From assembly GCA_024364735.1 (NCBI GenBank), contig JAGFNQ010008296.1:62001-126000 (forward strand): DNA of 64,000 nucleotides, written 5' to 3'. Under the pieces are notes generated by a model. The model was not told where the DNA came from and did not search any database. It saw only the letters and a list, made by a program, of their open reading frames with translations. Source of the stretch: Boesenbergia rotunda (lineage: Eukaryota; Streptophyta; Magnoliopsida; Zingiberales; Zingiberaceae). This document shows, in pieces, positions 24,701 to 39,700 of the stretch (position 1 is the first letter of the stretch; each line of letters opens with the position of its first letter). The translations under genes were made by a program, and so were the position numbers.

Positions 24701-27700
24701 TTCTCTTGGCCTCTTTTACGTCCTTTAGTTCATTTTCCAAGCATCCATAGTAATTGCAGGACATCATAGACTTTTTAGTTTGAAAGGATATTCTTTATGT
24801 TGAATTACATTGTTTGACATTGCTTGCATGCATGACTTGATCTCTAATTCAGGTCCTGTTTTCAGGAAGGATCTAGTCATGAACGTGGTTTATACCAACG
24901 TAGCTTTGAGGAGCTTTTTGATCTTTCTAATTCAGATATCGCTTCAACATCTCAGTATACTTTCTATGTTACTGCCTTTGAGCTTCATAATGAACAGGTT
25001 TACAAGACTTCCAATTTGCAATATTTTTCATTTGTTTCCTAGTTATCTCTTGAGCTGTGTTTCCTACTGACACATAAATGCTCAAGAACATGTCAGTAGC
25101 TACTCATTGAAGCTTATATAGCTTTTTTTCAGATCACAACTCTTCCTGCATGACTAAACTGTGGTGTGTCTCAATCTTCCTTGCTTAAAGCTTGAAATCC
25201 CCATCAAAATCTGAAGTCTTAATTCTTAAAAGAGAATCCCCATCAACATGTGAGGTCCAATGGTGACTACACAATTTGGAGGACAACCTTTTCAACACCT
25301 CACCATGCTTAGGATTACATCTATTTTGATACCAATCGTCACAATATGCTTAGATGAGAAAATTGAACCATTGAGCTAGAGAAAAATGTTTAAACTCATG
25401 TTAATAGCAGCCCACTTCTTTAGTGATCCATAACTGATCATGTGGGAAGAAGGGAAAGAGGGAAGCTTTTTTTAACTATTTCTTAGGTTTGAAAGTTAAG
25501 GAGAGAAATACAAAAATAGGGATATTTATTTCTCACTTGAAAATAGCCAACCCAACTCGGATGGAAAGCCCCTCTATTGCCTAGGAACCTTATGCCCTTG
25601 CTCAATGAAACCTTCTGTTTTGGCATCATCCTTCTCAAGTCTTTGCATCCTAATGCCCACAACAACTTTAAGGGCCATACAAACCCAACAACATGAGATT
25701 CTAGGAAGCCTTTCTTGTCCCTTTGGCACTACTGCAAGCAAGATATTTCTCTTCTCCCTTCATTTTATACCTATACCTCGCATCCCTTGTATAGTGCTCT
25801 GAGGAAGCACATGCTTTACTTCTAGTTGCTTGAATTTGCAGGCATGTATTTCTCTTATGAGATTAATTTCTTGTTGTTTTGCCTTTTTATATTCTGCTAG
25901 GTTCAAGATTTGCTTGTAAATTCTTTAAGCACTTCATCAAGCATTCAGTTGAGCAGTCAGGATTCATCCTTGGAACTAGTGCAGGAGAAAGTAGACAACC
26001 CTTTGGAATTTACTAAAGTACTTAAAGTTGCACTGCAGAATCGAGGGGCACATTTTTCAAAAGCCATCATCTCACATTTGTATGTATAAAAGTTGTCTTG
26101 AGCTAGGATTCTTTAAGATAGTTGTCTCAGATTCACAGTTGAGCGACTCTATATGTGCTAGAAGCAAGTTGGTTCAACTGTGAATCTGTGCAAAAATAAA
26201 CATGTTTTGGCAGGATTTATTTCCTAACTGGTTGATATTTGCCTATTATACGAAAGAACCATTTTTGGTCAGAGTTTATTGATGAATTTGGTTCAAATTT
26301 GTCCATATCAACCTAAGTTAATCTGCAAAATCTTACATAACTTGGAAAATTTTTTTTCATTGATTGGATAAGCTTTTTCTGCCAAGAATACTGACTGCTG
26401 ACCTTCTCTTGCTGTTTCCTTGAGTCAAACTACACATGTCACTCTTGTCTTTTGTAACACAACTTGTCTTTTTTCTGAATTGGCCATTTCTTCGGAGTTT
26501 CATTTGTTGCAACTTATACCAAAGATTCATGTTTTTCTGATGCCTGACATGGTAGGCCACTCACGGAAGGCAACACCACCCTCAGCATTGCCTTGCAATG
26601 TATGTCTGGCAGCATTTGGCAGGCCGCCAGAATATCTCTTTCTTGAACACTGGCAACTCTCCTTATGGGGGCTCAAATGTTTGAGGATTTTGACATCTTT
26701 CTATAGGGCTCAATAGGCTCCTATTCTTACTATCGAGGAGGTGGTTGCAAAACCACTTCTGTCTCTTCATAACGGAATATCTCTTGTTCAAGATGGAAGT
26801 CGAAGATGAATCAAGCCAAAAAGGATTGTTGTCTTCTAACAGTTACACCAGCAATTTTATGTTACGCTATTATTTTAATTGCCATTTAGCCGACCCCAGT
26901 CATAGTTGGGACCTATGTTGCACGGATACGGATACGGGTATCGTATCCAATACGATACGGATACGGCGATACGGTAAATTTTGAAAATATAAGATACGAT
27001 ACGATTAGGATACGACAATCATATATAGTATTGAAATTTGAGACAAAAGACATATCACAATATCTAAAGCCACATTTCATCAATCATAATATCTCAAGTA
27101 CAAAATATAGAGCACCAAATGACCCAAATCCTTCTTAAGCAAGTAAATATAAAACACCAAATGGTCTAAATCCATCTAAACCAAGTAAAAGGAAATTAAA
27201 CATCCATATCAGTCTCATCACCAACACTTCCTTCATCATTAAATAAGACTAATTCCAATTCAGGTTCATCAAGAGACAAATTAGCAATTTATTTCAAGAA
27301 TAGCACCACCCTCCATATCCATAGAATCAAATGCATCCGCTCCAACATCCCACATCTTACTTTGTCCTTCACTATAATGTGGATTCCTCCTAGACAAAAG
27401 ACGAAGATTGGAGTGAACATACACCAAATCTTCCGCTCTTTGTGGCGTTATTTTGTTTCTCTTCAATGAATGGATGAAATTGTAGGTGCTCCAATTTCTC
27501 TCACAACAAGACGAAGAAGAAGGTTGCCCAAGCAGCTTTAAAGCTAAACTTTGAAGAGTTGGTGTGGAAGCACCATGGATAACCCACCACTTAGTTGGAG
27601 ACATTAAACCTCGATCACGCATTGAATCATTATCAGAAAAATCATCAATAGCGGCTGAAAAAGAGGCAAACTCCTCATTGACACTTCTTCGTTCTGATGA

Positions 27701-30700
27701 ACTGGAATAATATCTTTCAATGCACTTTTTCCTTTCCCTTGAAACTTCGATGTCCCTATGTGGAGGAAGCCGATTGGGAGATTCTTGGAGCCACTCATTG
27801 CTATAATATCTATATAAAAAGATTGATAATTATTAATTAAACATGAACTAATATTTATAATTTGCTAAAACTCAAACTTAGTTAAAATTTTTTAGAATTT
27901 TACCTCGGATTCAAAGAATGTGCCAAACAATGTAGAGGTGTATTGCTTTTATTCCATCGCTCCACCAGAATATCATGAACAACCTTATAAAAGTTTGAAT
28001 CTCCACTTTGAGACGGAGACCCCTTCGAGATAGCAACCCTAATCTTCTCTATCATTTCATCCCACCACTCATATATTAAATGAAGACAAGGTTGATCAGT
28101 GTCTGCTTTTCTAAGCATCTCATAAATTGGACTTGTGAAAAAAAGTATATAATCAATCTTTTCCCAGAACTGATCATCCAATATAGTGTACTTGACTACT
28201 CTGGCCTTCACTACATCATCCTCCTTGTACGGATCCCATCTTTCACTAATTACCATGTTTTCAAGACATTTCTTGATTTGTTTGAACCTTTTAAGCATAA
28301 TAATCGTGGAAGCAAATCGAGTCTCTGCAAGTGAGAGCATCTTCAAGTTCGAGTTATCGTTGAACATCGATAATCTCATATTATGATTCATTATAAACTT
28401 CTTGATCATCAAAGCATTATCGGATATTTCTGCTATCCACTTGCACTCTTCAAAGGCTTCTTTGTTTTGTGTAGAGAAAATCGGTGCACAAATATTCTTC
28501 AAAGCAAGATTCAGAGTATGCACAACACAAGGTGTCCAAAATATATGTGGGAACTTTGCCTCAACAAGTAAGCCGGCGGCTTTGCATACAGGAGCATTTT
28601 CAGTGATCACTTGTACAACATTCTGATGTCCCACTTCATTTATGGCATCAATGAGCAACTTTGAGATGAAACCTTTATCTTTATACTCACCTTCACAATT
28701 ATTGCCTTTAGAAACATTGGACCACTTTCACACACGGCTATGATATTAATAAGCGGTATTCTCTGTACATTTGACCATCCATCACTACAAATGCTAACAC
28801 CTTTTTGTTTCCAAGCTGCTTTTGTTGGGTCCAATAACTTTTCAATATGTGCTTTTTCTCTTTGAAGAAGTGTAGTTCTCAACAAATTGTATCCAGGTGG
28901 AAGATAACCAGGAATTGTTCGTTGAGTTGCCATACTAAAAGCACGTATATAATGAGGATTTCTAGCGATATTGAAAGATAATCCCCCTGTGTAAAACAAC
29001 CTTGCAATTTCAGAGTGGAGTTCATCTCTAGCATTCAAATTAAAAGCTTTTTCAAGAGGGCCAAGTGTTCCTTTCCTCTTCTTTGTTGGATCTGTTGATC
29101 TTGGATCTTCACTTTGCAAGGAAAAAGGACTACTGCATGAGGATTTTAAAGCCATGTTTGATGATGTAGATGATAACGGCAATTGGACTTCTTTCACTTT
29201 AGCATTCTTCCTTCTCAATTCTGCATCATCCACAAGTTGTTGCATATGCTTTATTTGATCTATTGTAGCAGCCACACAACCAGCAATTCCATAGCCTTTG
29301 AGTTTTAGTAGATGTGCTTTCACCCTCGAGTATGATCCCTTGCATTGTTTAGTACATATGTTACATGACCAAGTAACATTTCCTCCTCCAACTCCCTTTT
29401 CAATCTTGGTTACAAATTTCCACAAAGGTGAATAATCATCTACATCCTCCTGTATACTCGCGATTTGAAAACTTTCCATTGCAAAATAGCTGAAAAACAA
29501 AGTATAAAGTATAAACAGTTAAGGCTGATAATGATATCCTCATTAACCTTAACAGTAAAAGTAAGGCTGATAATGGCCGATTAAGGTATGCATCAAAATA
29601 GCTTAATAGCCTTATCAAAACTTTTACTCGTAGCTATGCATCAAAATAGCTGATAATGGTATCCTCATTAACCTTAATAGTTAAGGCTTAACTGTGCAAA
29701 ATCCGTATAAAGTATAAACTTACAAAAAAAAACTGAAGCTTTATCTGTCTGGCGATCGAGCAAAAAAAAAAACAGCTTGAAGCATCGGCCAGCAAAAAAA
29801 AAACAGCTCGAGAGATTAGGGTTTACCTGGCGACGGCGTGCGATAGAGAGGGACGGCGTGTGATAGAGAGGGACGGCGACAGGGCGATAGCAGAAGAAAG
29901 GCGGGCGACGGCGACGGCGTGCGATAGAGAGGGATGGCGTGTGATAGAGAGGGACGGCGACAGGGCGATAGCAGAAGAAAGGCGGGCTGCGTCGACGGCG
30001 ACGGCGACGTCGACGGTGACGGTGGCGTCGATGGCGGTGGCGGCGTGCGATCCAGGCGATGGTTGAGGAAAAGGGTCGACGGCGTGGGATTAGATTAGGT
30101 TATACGGTGGTGTTATTTGATTTTTATTAATTCCGGTTTCTAATTACACTACAAACTTTAAAAAATTTTCAATTAAACCCTAAAATTTTTATATATTTAT
30201 AATTTTACCCAAATATATCTCAAAAAATTATCTTGGCCGTATCCTTGCCGTGTCCAAAACGTATCCTCCTGGTCAAACTTCAAAAAAGTCAACGACACGG
30301 TTTTGGCCGTATCCGATACGCGTATTTGCGTATCGTATCCGTATCCGTGCCGTATCCGTGTCCGATACTTCAAAAAATTCATTTTCAGGAGTATCGGTGC
30401 TACATAGGTTGGGACAAATACATGTTGATGACCATGTTGAAGAATTGTCATTCATTTCATTAAACATCCAAATTAGTTGTGCCATGTTCTAACTGGAGGT
30501 ATTTGACTTCAAGATTGACCTGTAAGATGTAGATATTTGCATCAATTTTTTTATTTTAAATATGGTGCAAACTGTTCAGAGTGATCTCAGTTTTATTCAT
30601 GAAAAATCAAATACATTAGCTGTTAAAAAAAAATTCCAATTCAATATGTTGGTGCAATTTGGATGGTGGATGCAATGTTGTGGTTAATCTCGCAGCAGTG

Positions 30701-33700
30701 TTTCATTTTTACTAAAATTTGCAAGCTTTTCAATTCTCTTAATTGGTCAATATCATTAATTCTTTGATTGACAAATGGTCATTTAAATTACAATCAAATC
30801 ATCAATTATGCAAATTGTTTGCGTATATTTGTAGTGACATTTTCATCTCATACATTCCTTGTATCTTTCCCCCAGGATTGTTACAATTCATATTCAGTAT
30901 TCCAATTGGGTCACCAGAGAGACTCTTTACAGCAAGTTCTCTCTTGTTGATTTACCTGGAAGTGATTGTTATATGGTGAAAGATGCTACAGGAGATCATA
31001 TAACAAATTTTTTACATGTTTCAAAGTCACTTTCTGCGTAAGTTTGAAATGCTTTTTGTTCATATGTTTCTTTGTTTGAAGTTTTCTGAGAACTCTAAGA
31101 ATGTTAACTCATTATATTTTTATTCTCAATTTTTTTCCTTTTATACTGATTAGGTTGGGTGATGTTTTAAATTCATTGACTACAAAGAAAGAGTCTATAC
31201 CATTTGAAAATTCGAGGATGACCCAAATTCTTGCTGACTCCCTGGGTATGCCCTATTTTAAAATTTTATATGATGTTCCATGAAATTTAAGATATCTTTG
31301 CAATTTTGGTCATGATGATTTGTTTGTAGTTTCTTTACTGACTTTGGAGCACATAATGCTACTTCAGGCCTAGGAGTTCATTTTGTATGGGATCTTTTCT
31401 TGCATTGATTTTAATCTACGCGAACTTTTTTTTTTTTGCTGAATGGGATTTCTGTCTATGGAACCCTGCTCAATAGACCTTCTAACATTTTAGAGGTAAA
31501 TTGTTTGGGCCCTTTGGGATAGGGACGTAGCATGCAATGGAAACCCTAACCTCAAGCAGAGGGAAAATGAGGAAAAGTGACAATATTTTACAATTATCCC
31601 TATTAATCATAAATTACCCAAAAAAAGAAAGAAAAAAAACAAAGTTGCAATAATTATTACACCCAAAACTTGAAATTTGAAATTCATACTATTCCCTTTT
31701 CTGCATCAGATAGGATCAATCTGCCTTGGTTCATTGACTAAGTGATTTAGGATTGAGAGCATAACTAGGTTCATCTCTGTTTGTAGGCCGCATAGCAGGA
31801 GCGATAGGGATCTCAGTCCTATAAGATACGCAACACAATTATGAACAATTCACTTTAAAAAATTGCAATAAAATTATTACTCAGTTATGATTGATGGCAT
31901 GACAATGATATGGTAAACTTCTGAGTTTCAGTAGGCCATGCCCATTCATATCCTTATTGCTGGTCTTTCAGTGTGTAATAGACTAGTTTAATCATCAGCC
32001 TATAATCATCACTTGGTTAAAGGGATGACGACTGAACCCCTTATGGACTCTGTATTTCTATTTCATTGAGAAAGCATTCACCATTAGATTATGACCTTCC
32101 AACATCTGTTTGCTTATCCTTATTTTTATACTCCATATTTTGTGAATCCTTCTATCTTAGGGGAGGTTCATACAAAAGGTGAGCTTTTTCTCCTTTTTTT
32201 TAATAAAACTTTGATTAAGCCTGTTTGAGATGGTGTTATTATGTTCTGTCTTCTTTGAGTTAGGATTAGCTCTATTGGATGTTTCATCTTTTTGGTTGAG
32301 ATGCCATATCCTATTCAAATATTTCCTGCTGTTGTGGCTCCATTTTATGTTGTTGTTGAAGATGGTCTTTCTCAATTCATTTAATAGAAAGTTTCATCAT
32401 ATGACACTTTCTCTATTAACCATGAATAAGATGAACCAGCCCACATTGCATTGCCAATGCATTTTAATTTCACTGCATTCTGTTTCCTATTGTCAAATTC
32501 TTCAATCTAATGCTAGACGTTTTATGCCTTCTCCTGTGGCAGGTGGTAGTTCAAAGACCTTGCTGATTGCACATGTTTGCTCAAATGCTTCAAATCTTTC
32601 TAAAACATTGTCTACACTAAACTTTTCTGCTAGAGCAAGAAATGCAGAATTGAGCCTTGGTAATCGTGATACAATTAAGAAATGGAAAGATGTGGTAAGA
32701 ACACTATGAAGTAATTGCCACAGTTATAGGTTTGATGAGCTATGTAATGAAATTATTATTTTATTTTCTAGGCGAACGATTCACGAAAGGAACTTTATGA
32801 GAAAGAAAAAGAAGTTCTTGATCTTAGGAATGAAGTCACAGAGCTTGAGCTTGCTCTTAAAGATGCTAATGATCAATGCATTCAGTTGTTCACTGAAATT
32901 CAAAAAGCTCAGAAAGCTTCTTTGACAGTTCAAGCAGATTTAAAGGTCTTAGTTTGGCTTTGTTTTTCTGTGGTTTTATGTCCCTTTTAAAAAATTGATC
33001 TCCAAATTGGTGGTTGTTCAAAGTTCAATTTCACTGTGATCAAATGGTTTAGATTCCCAAAAAATTGCAGTCAACTTTTGATACACCTGAAGTATGGAAG
33101 TTCTATACCTTCCAAGCAAGCTGAAGTATGGAAGTTTTGTTTCTCTAAGTTGGTGGTAGACTGGTACTTTAAATCATGATTATTGTTGTTACCATTATGC
33201 TGGTACTTGATGTTACAAATTCAGTTTCCTATGCAAGGGCCCTCCTTTTGTACTGGAGTTTTATTTCCCTTGCAATGGGATTTGGTTGGTAGCGAACAAA
33301 TCCATGTTTGGTTACGATGCTCCATGGGATTTGATAGTACTATAGATCTTATGTGGGGTTGGATAAAAAAAACCTATAATAAGAGTTGAAAATTTAATTT
33401 TTTCATAGTAATTAAGGAATTCTTACATGATTCACACCCTGCTGTGCATTTCAGACATTGATGACTGCATTTTAGCATACCTACTTGTGTATGTTTGAAC
33501 GAAATCTTGATTACTATGGCTAATGCAGTTGAGTATAGAGCCACTGGTAACGTTCTACTGCATGTTTCTATTTGCAGGCAGAAAATTTAACACTGATAGA
33601 AAAACACAAGGTTGAAGAAGAACAGAATGTTCAGCTTCGGAATCAGGTTGCTCGCTTATTGCAATCTGAGCAAGAACAGAAAACCCAGCTCCATGAACAC

Positions 33701-36700
33701 GATCAAGTCATTCAGAAGCTGCAGGTTTAAACCTTGAAACAAACTGATTTATGATCTTGTATTTTATTTCCCTATCTTCATTCAGATGATAATATAAGTC
33801 GGGAAGCTTCCTTGACCCATCTTTATTTTTTTCCCCGCTAATATTTTTGATCACTGATGCTACTACTTGAATTCATGTTGGATATATTGAATGATTGTAG
33901 AAAATAGAAACAATTCCTTCATGTTATTCTGATTGCAGTTTTGAGCGTTTAGCTCTGTTGTTGGGTCCTTTAACATTCACATCTTCTATCTTATCTTTTG
34001 CCAGATTTTACAAAGCTATTTTTCTTTGACTCATATTTGTGCCTGTTCCACTTCCCACTACTGTTTTCTACATGTCAAAAATTGGGCGAAATTGTCATTG
34101 TCGGAAATTAGCGAGTCTAACCTTGCTGATCCAAATGAGAGACGTGACTGTACAAAGTCTTAGCAACTTTTTTGTTTCCTAATGGCAAATGCTTCTGCTA
34201 CTTCTACTTATTTTATTTTGTGCCTATATTTTTCTTGTCTTTTTTTCCTTTGCCACTCATCTCATTTGCTTTTTTTCCTCATAGAATCCTACTTTCCACT
34301 TAGGCTTAAACATTCTTAAGCCCAATGCATCAAGTTTCATACCGGAGCTTGCTCAAAATTGAGAATTAATTACTAGATCAAATAAACATGTCTAGGCACA
34401 GCTTTTGTTCATGGAAAAAACAGAGCAGCTACCTAGGAATTATGGTTCTCCAACAATTCATTTTTTTTAAAAAAATAACAATAACTTGAACAAGGTTTAG
34501 TTTAGTTTACAATTTACATAAGGAAAACAATTTTTCTTTGACTCATATTTGTGCCTGTTCCACTTCCCACTAGTGTTTTCTGCATGTCAAATAGTGGGCG
34601 AAATTGTCATTGTCGGAAATTAGTGAGTCTAACCTTGCTGATCCAAATGAGAGACTTGACTATACAAAGTCTAACAACTTTTTTGTTTCCAAATGGCAAA
34701 TGCTTCTGCTACTTCTACTTATTTTATTATGTACCTATATTTTTCTTGTTTTTTTCCTTGCCACTCATCTCATTTGCCCTTTTTTTTCTTCTCATAGAAT
34801 CATACTTTCCACTTAGCTTAAACATTCTTAAGCCTAATGCATCAAGTTTCATACCAGAACTTGCTCAAAATTGAAAATTAAGTACTAGATCAACTAAACA
34901 GGTCTAGGCACAGCTTTTGTTCATGGAAAAACAGAGCAGCTACCTAGGAGTTATGGTTCTCCAACAATTCAATTTTTTAAAAAATAACAATAACTTGAAC
35001 AAGGTTTAGTTTAGTTTACAATTTACATGAGGAAAACAGATTATGTGTCTCCTGGTCATGAGTTTGTGCATATTCTTGAATGATTTGCTGCAAAGTGTTT
35101 GTGGCCACGGTGAAGGCTTAAGTGTTGTGCATAACTGGTGGAGTAATATCACTGGGTTCAAACTTTGGAGTCATTGAGCCTTGTTGCTCCCTTTATTTTT
35201 GTTGACATTAGCACAACATATCTTGCATCAGGAGCTTTGGGTGATGAACATCTTGGAAGTTTCAAGTACTAGATAATGTTGTAAAAATTTTCTCCAAAGT
35301 TTTCCAATCAAGAATCCTAGGAAGTTTGTGGTGGATTTTGCATGTTTTCTAAAATGATACTTTTGAATCTATAAAATCCTGAATGTCTTCACTTCCACGT
35401 GCTAGGCCAAACTAAAGGGAATCGAATCTCAACTCAATGAGGCCCTCCAATCAAGTGATGCTCGTACAACTAACAGATCTGAGACAGGTTCCACTGGAGT
35501 TCTTTCTACTCCTAACGTAACAGAGAATACTGCTGAGTCTTCGCAGGTCATAAAGAAACTTGAAGAGGAGCTGTCAAAGAGGGATGCTCTTATTGAGGTA
35601 TATTAAACTGGTTTAATTTATTGTCCTCAGTTATAGCTCCCGTGCTTACTTGACAGTTAATAAAATAAATTTTTATTTAGGTGATGTGGTATAAATGCTA
35701 ATGAGAATTGCTTTGGATTCAGTTTTTTGATGAAAAAAATATTTTGGATATCATGTTTTGATGCATTATTTGGTATTTGATTATCTTTTCTATTATACTA
35801 TATATATGCTAACTCAGTTTGGTTTTCTTTTTTATTTATTTTGTTTGCCAATATCCTCTTGAATTCTGATTTGGTATTGTTTTGAATGCAGAAATTGCAT
35901 CAAGAGAATGAGAAGCTATTTGATAGGCTCACAGAAAAATCATCAGTTGCTTCTTCACCTCAGGTTCCTTACAAAGCTTTTCGTAGTATTTCTTGCATAC
36001 TATTTTTTCCATTTCTCTTGAGAGTTTTTTCATTCTTTTTTGTCAGTCAATTCGGCAAGTCATAATAGAAAAATTCACATTTCTGCACTTCTTTCGTGAA
36101 TCAAGTGATATAGCTTTGTGTCACTTTGCGAATATGTTTTACCATTTAAGTGATGCTTGGTTCATCTATTTGACAAGTAATTAGGCATTCTATCCTATAC
36201 TTATTTCAATGAGGCTTTGGTCTAAAGTTTCAGTCATCTCATGAAGTTTGACTAGTAGACTCCAAATGACATTTGGGTTATTTGGTACTCTTCAAACTGT
36301 GCAGGCACTAAAATCTAGGACCTAAATCGTGCTATGAATAACATGCTTATGCCATCGGTGTCTCTTGTTGGCAAGAGAGCAATGTTTTGACTAGCTATTC
36401 ATTAAATGTCCTTACATTGATGTACTGTAGAGAAGAGTTCATATCTATGAGAAAATAATATATAGATCGGTCACTTTCTTAGCAGCTCAAGCTTTTGGAT
36501 CATAAGTAGCTTGCCAATCAATTTGGTATTATATTTTAATATCAGGAACATCAGCTATTCAAATCTTCGAATACTGCTTGGTACAATAACATTATCATAT
36601 TCAGTTCAATTATTGGGTTCGGGTTAATATAGCTACTAGCCGATTCCAATGAATGGGACAAATATGACTCGATAACAAAATGATGACATATTATTTTGAC

Positions 36701-39700
36701 ATTGTCAAAACATTGATTTTTCTTAAATTAAAAAATTGTATATTTAAGCTTCTATCCTGTGAACCTCTCATTGTACTTAAAATAAGTTCTCAATCCTAAC
36801 AACATTTGAGGTATTTAATGTATCATGGTTGGAATTATAAATATTTGTCAAGCTGAATAAACTCAAAAGAAACTTTATTTTTGGTCTGTCATTCCATCTC
36901 AATGCCTTCAATTTTTGTTTCCCTGCAGGCTCTGTTGAGCCCTGCTACTGGAAGAACTGTGGACATGCAGGGAAGAGATTTGAACAGGTTCGTTTCACAT
37001 TCAAATTCCGTTCTTGTTTTGAAGACTGCAATATATATGTATTCTTTCTATTTGGGCAGGGGTGAAAACAACAGAGTGCCTTCCCTCAATGCCCTATCAT
37101 TTCCTGGTTCACAGGATAAGAATGAAAATACAGGAGCTCTTGTAAAATCAAGTAATGAGAAAATTAAGACCACACCTGCTGGAGAATATCTTACTGCTGC
37201 ACTCGGTGATTTTGATCCTGACCAGTTCGAGAGTTTTGCTGCAATATCTGATGGTGCTAATAAACTTTTGATGCTGGTATGTGTTATTTATTGACATGGA
37301 TAAAGTGTGTTCATAAAAATTTATCACTTTATGTTAGATATGATTGTACACTTAATCTAGTTGTATGGGGTGCTGTTTTCACAAAACAATGTCCGTAGTT
37401 CTTTTTGACAGCAGGGAAGATATATGTTGTTGTAATCCTGCACTTACAATGGTTGTCTACTAGGCAAAGTATTTTATGATTATAGAAATGTTACTCAAGG
37501 TTAAATCTTGGTTCAATACTGATCTCATTCTTTGCTCCGATAGATACTAATTTTGTCCCAACCTATGCCTACACGATACCTCTCATTGCGGATCAAGATC
37601 AAACTCGCCAACCTAATTTCTATTTTCCTTCTCGTTCTCTGTGTTGTCAGCCCCTTCTCCTGCATATACCTTCTCTCACTTTTCCGTTTTGTCCCACCTC
37701 CCTCTTCTTAGTCATCTTGCAACCCTGAGCCAACAGAAGAAGAGGAGAGGAAAGAATAGAAGGGAAAAAAGGAATGAAAACCTCTTATCATTCTTCTCAT
37801 CTTCTTTCACACTAGTGGACCTTAAAACCCTAGAATTTCCTAGAGTAGTTTGTCTCCTCTAGCTATATGAATTTGTGCCTGTGTCTCTCACTATAGGTGG
37901 TAAAGAGCTTGTTTGATGTTTTGGGTGGCATGAGAGAGTCAACTGCATCTTGTCCGTGCCTACTTGTTTTCTTTTTGTCTTGGTTCAATGTTAGACTTGT
38001 ATTTATTTCTATAACTATTGAAATCCTTGTTGTTAATGCAGCATGTATCATCTTTGCTTGAAATTATGTAGTGAATTTTGTCCTTTAGTCCAATGCTTAG
38101 ATTAAATTGGGTAGTCCTCCAAAGTATTAATGTAAAGAGTATAGTGTACATTGTCTTTTTATTACTGAACAAAATACTTGTAGGGGTGTCAATTCGGGTG
38201 GTCGGGTGGGTTTAGGTCGGGTTAAAGTAAGGGTGCTACAAAAAATTTCAAACCCAAACCAACCTAAAACTATAAACCTAAACCCGTACAATCTAAATAT
38301 CCCAACCAACCCGGGGATACGAAAAATAATATAGTGACAAGATACAAACAGAAGCTTCAAGAAATTTATGCGGTTTCAAACACCTTGAATACAAAGCTAA
38401 TTTTTGGAAATGAAAAACCGTATTACTGGGGTCTAAACTACTAAGAATCAGAGATAAATTCTAGAAAATACAGCCCCATCTTTTTCATCCATGGATAATT
38501 AAACATGCCACTTTTCAAAACATTCAGAAAACTGAAAAAATCCCAGGAAGTAAATTACTAAATTAGTTCCAGCAATAAAAACCATACTAAAACCAAGATT
38601 CACTTTTTCTGGGCCAGAGACAACAAACTCTATAAAAAACAAATAAAAGGAAACACATCAAATGTGGATGATGTATTTGGCTTGAGAAACAAAAGAATTC
38701 ACCTTTATATGATAAAAAATCCATGTCGAAGAAAATAAAATCAACAATTTACACCTCAAATGAAAAGAAAATGGAAGCCTTCAGTCTTGAAAGCTCAAGT
38801 CCTCAGCAAGCTCACTACAAGAATATGTGGGTCAGACACCTCAGATTTCATTGGGTCAACCCGAACCCAATCCAACCCAACCCAATTTTTTTTTTCTGGA
38901 TCAAATTTCGCGTCCAACCCGATCTGACCCAAACCGTAAAATCCCCAACCCTAAACCGATTTGTGTCGACTTGGGTCAGGGTGTCAAGTCAGGCTCATTT
39001 TTGACACCCCTAAAAATTAGTTTTTTTTTTATAATATAGAGTTATCTACTTTTTCAATATTGCTGATATAATTAACATGTTAAAACTATTTATCGATGAA
39101 TACATTCAATGAGTTGTTTGGTTCAATTCTTGGCTTCAATCAAGTTGGAAATTAGTTATAGACTTATAGTCATGGAATTATGTGGAGAGTAATTTGTCAC
39201 ATAATCTGTAAAATAATCACAAATGTTCATCTTTTCTATCTTATGCTGGTATTTTTATTGTTGGTAGTTGGTACTTCATTGTATTTTGCATCTGGAGTGT
39301 CTTTACTCGAAAATATAATCAACTTCCTAACTAATCTTTATGCAGTACAAATACCATACTGATAGATTGTCTTGCAGGTTTTGGCTGCAGTCATCAAAGC
39401 AGGTGCTGCTAGGGAACACGAAATACTTGCTGAGATCAGAGATGCTGTTTTTTCCTTTATTCGCAAAATGGAACCCAAGAGGGTTATGGATACTATGCTA
39501 GTTTCACGTGTCAGAATATTATACATAAGATCTCTGCTTGCTAGATCACCTGAGCTACAGTCTATCAAGGTAATGCATTCCATTCTCTTCTACATTAACT
39601 CTAGAATTTCTAACTGAACTGCTGCTCTTTCTGGAGAACGGTGACAATCCTTTTAATCTGGTGTCCACTCTTTTTTAGTAGGTTTCTTCGGTAGAACGAT

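Larger units (their letters stand above)
26913..30407 (-). mobile_element. hAT transposon inserted in kinesin intron 7 (3,495 bp)
   Basis: Near-inverted ends CTATGTTGCACGGATAC and, in complement, CTATGTAGCACCGATAC border the element. It is flanked by a perfect 8-bp direct repeat GTTGGGAC (26905-26912 and 30408-30415), the hAT signature. Subterminal zones are dense in GTATCC/GGATAC motifs at both ends, probable transposase binding sites. It carries a minus-strand transposase gene with breaks and a GC-rich leader with tandem repeats. It makes intron 7 about 4.8 kb long without touching kinesin exons. Confidence 0.93.

Noticed and set aside
29860..30066. 68-codon open frame with repeated MIERDGDRAIAEERRA
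   Set aside because: It is on the opposite strand to the transposase and follows the 81-bp tandem repeat exactly.
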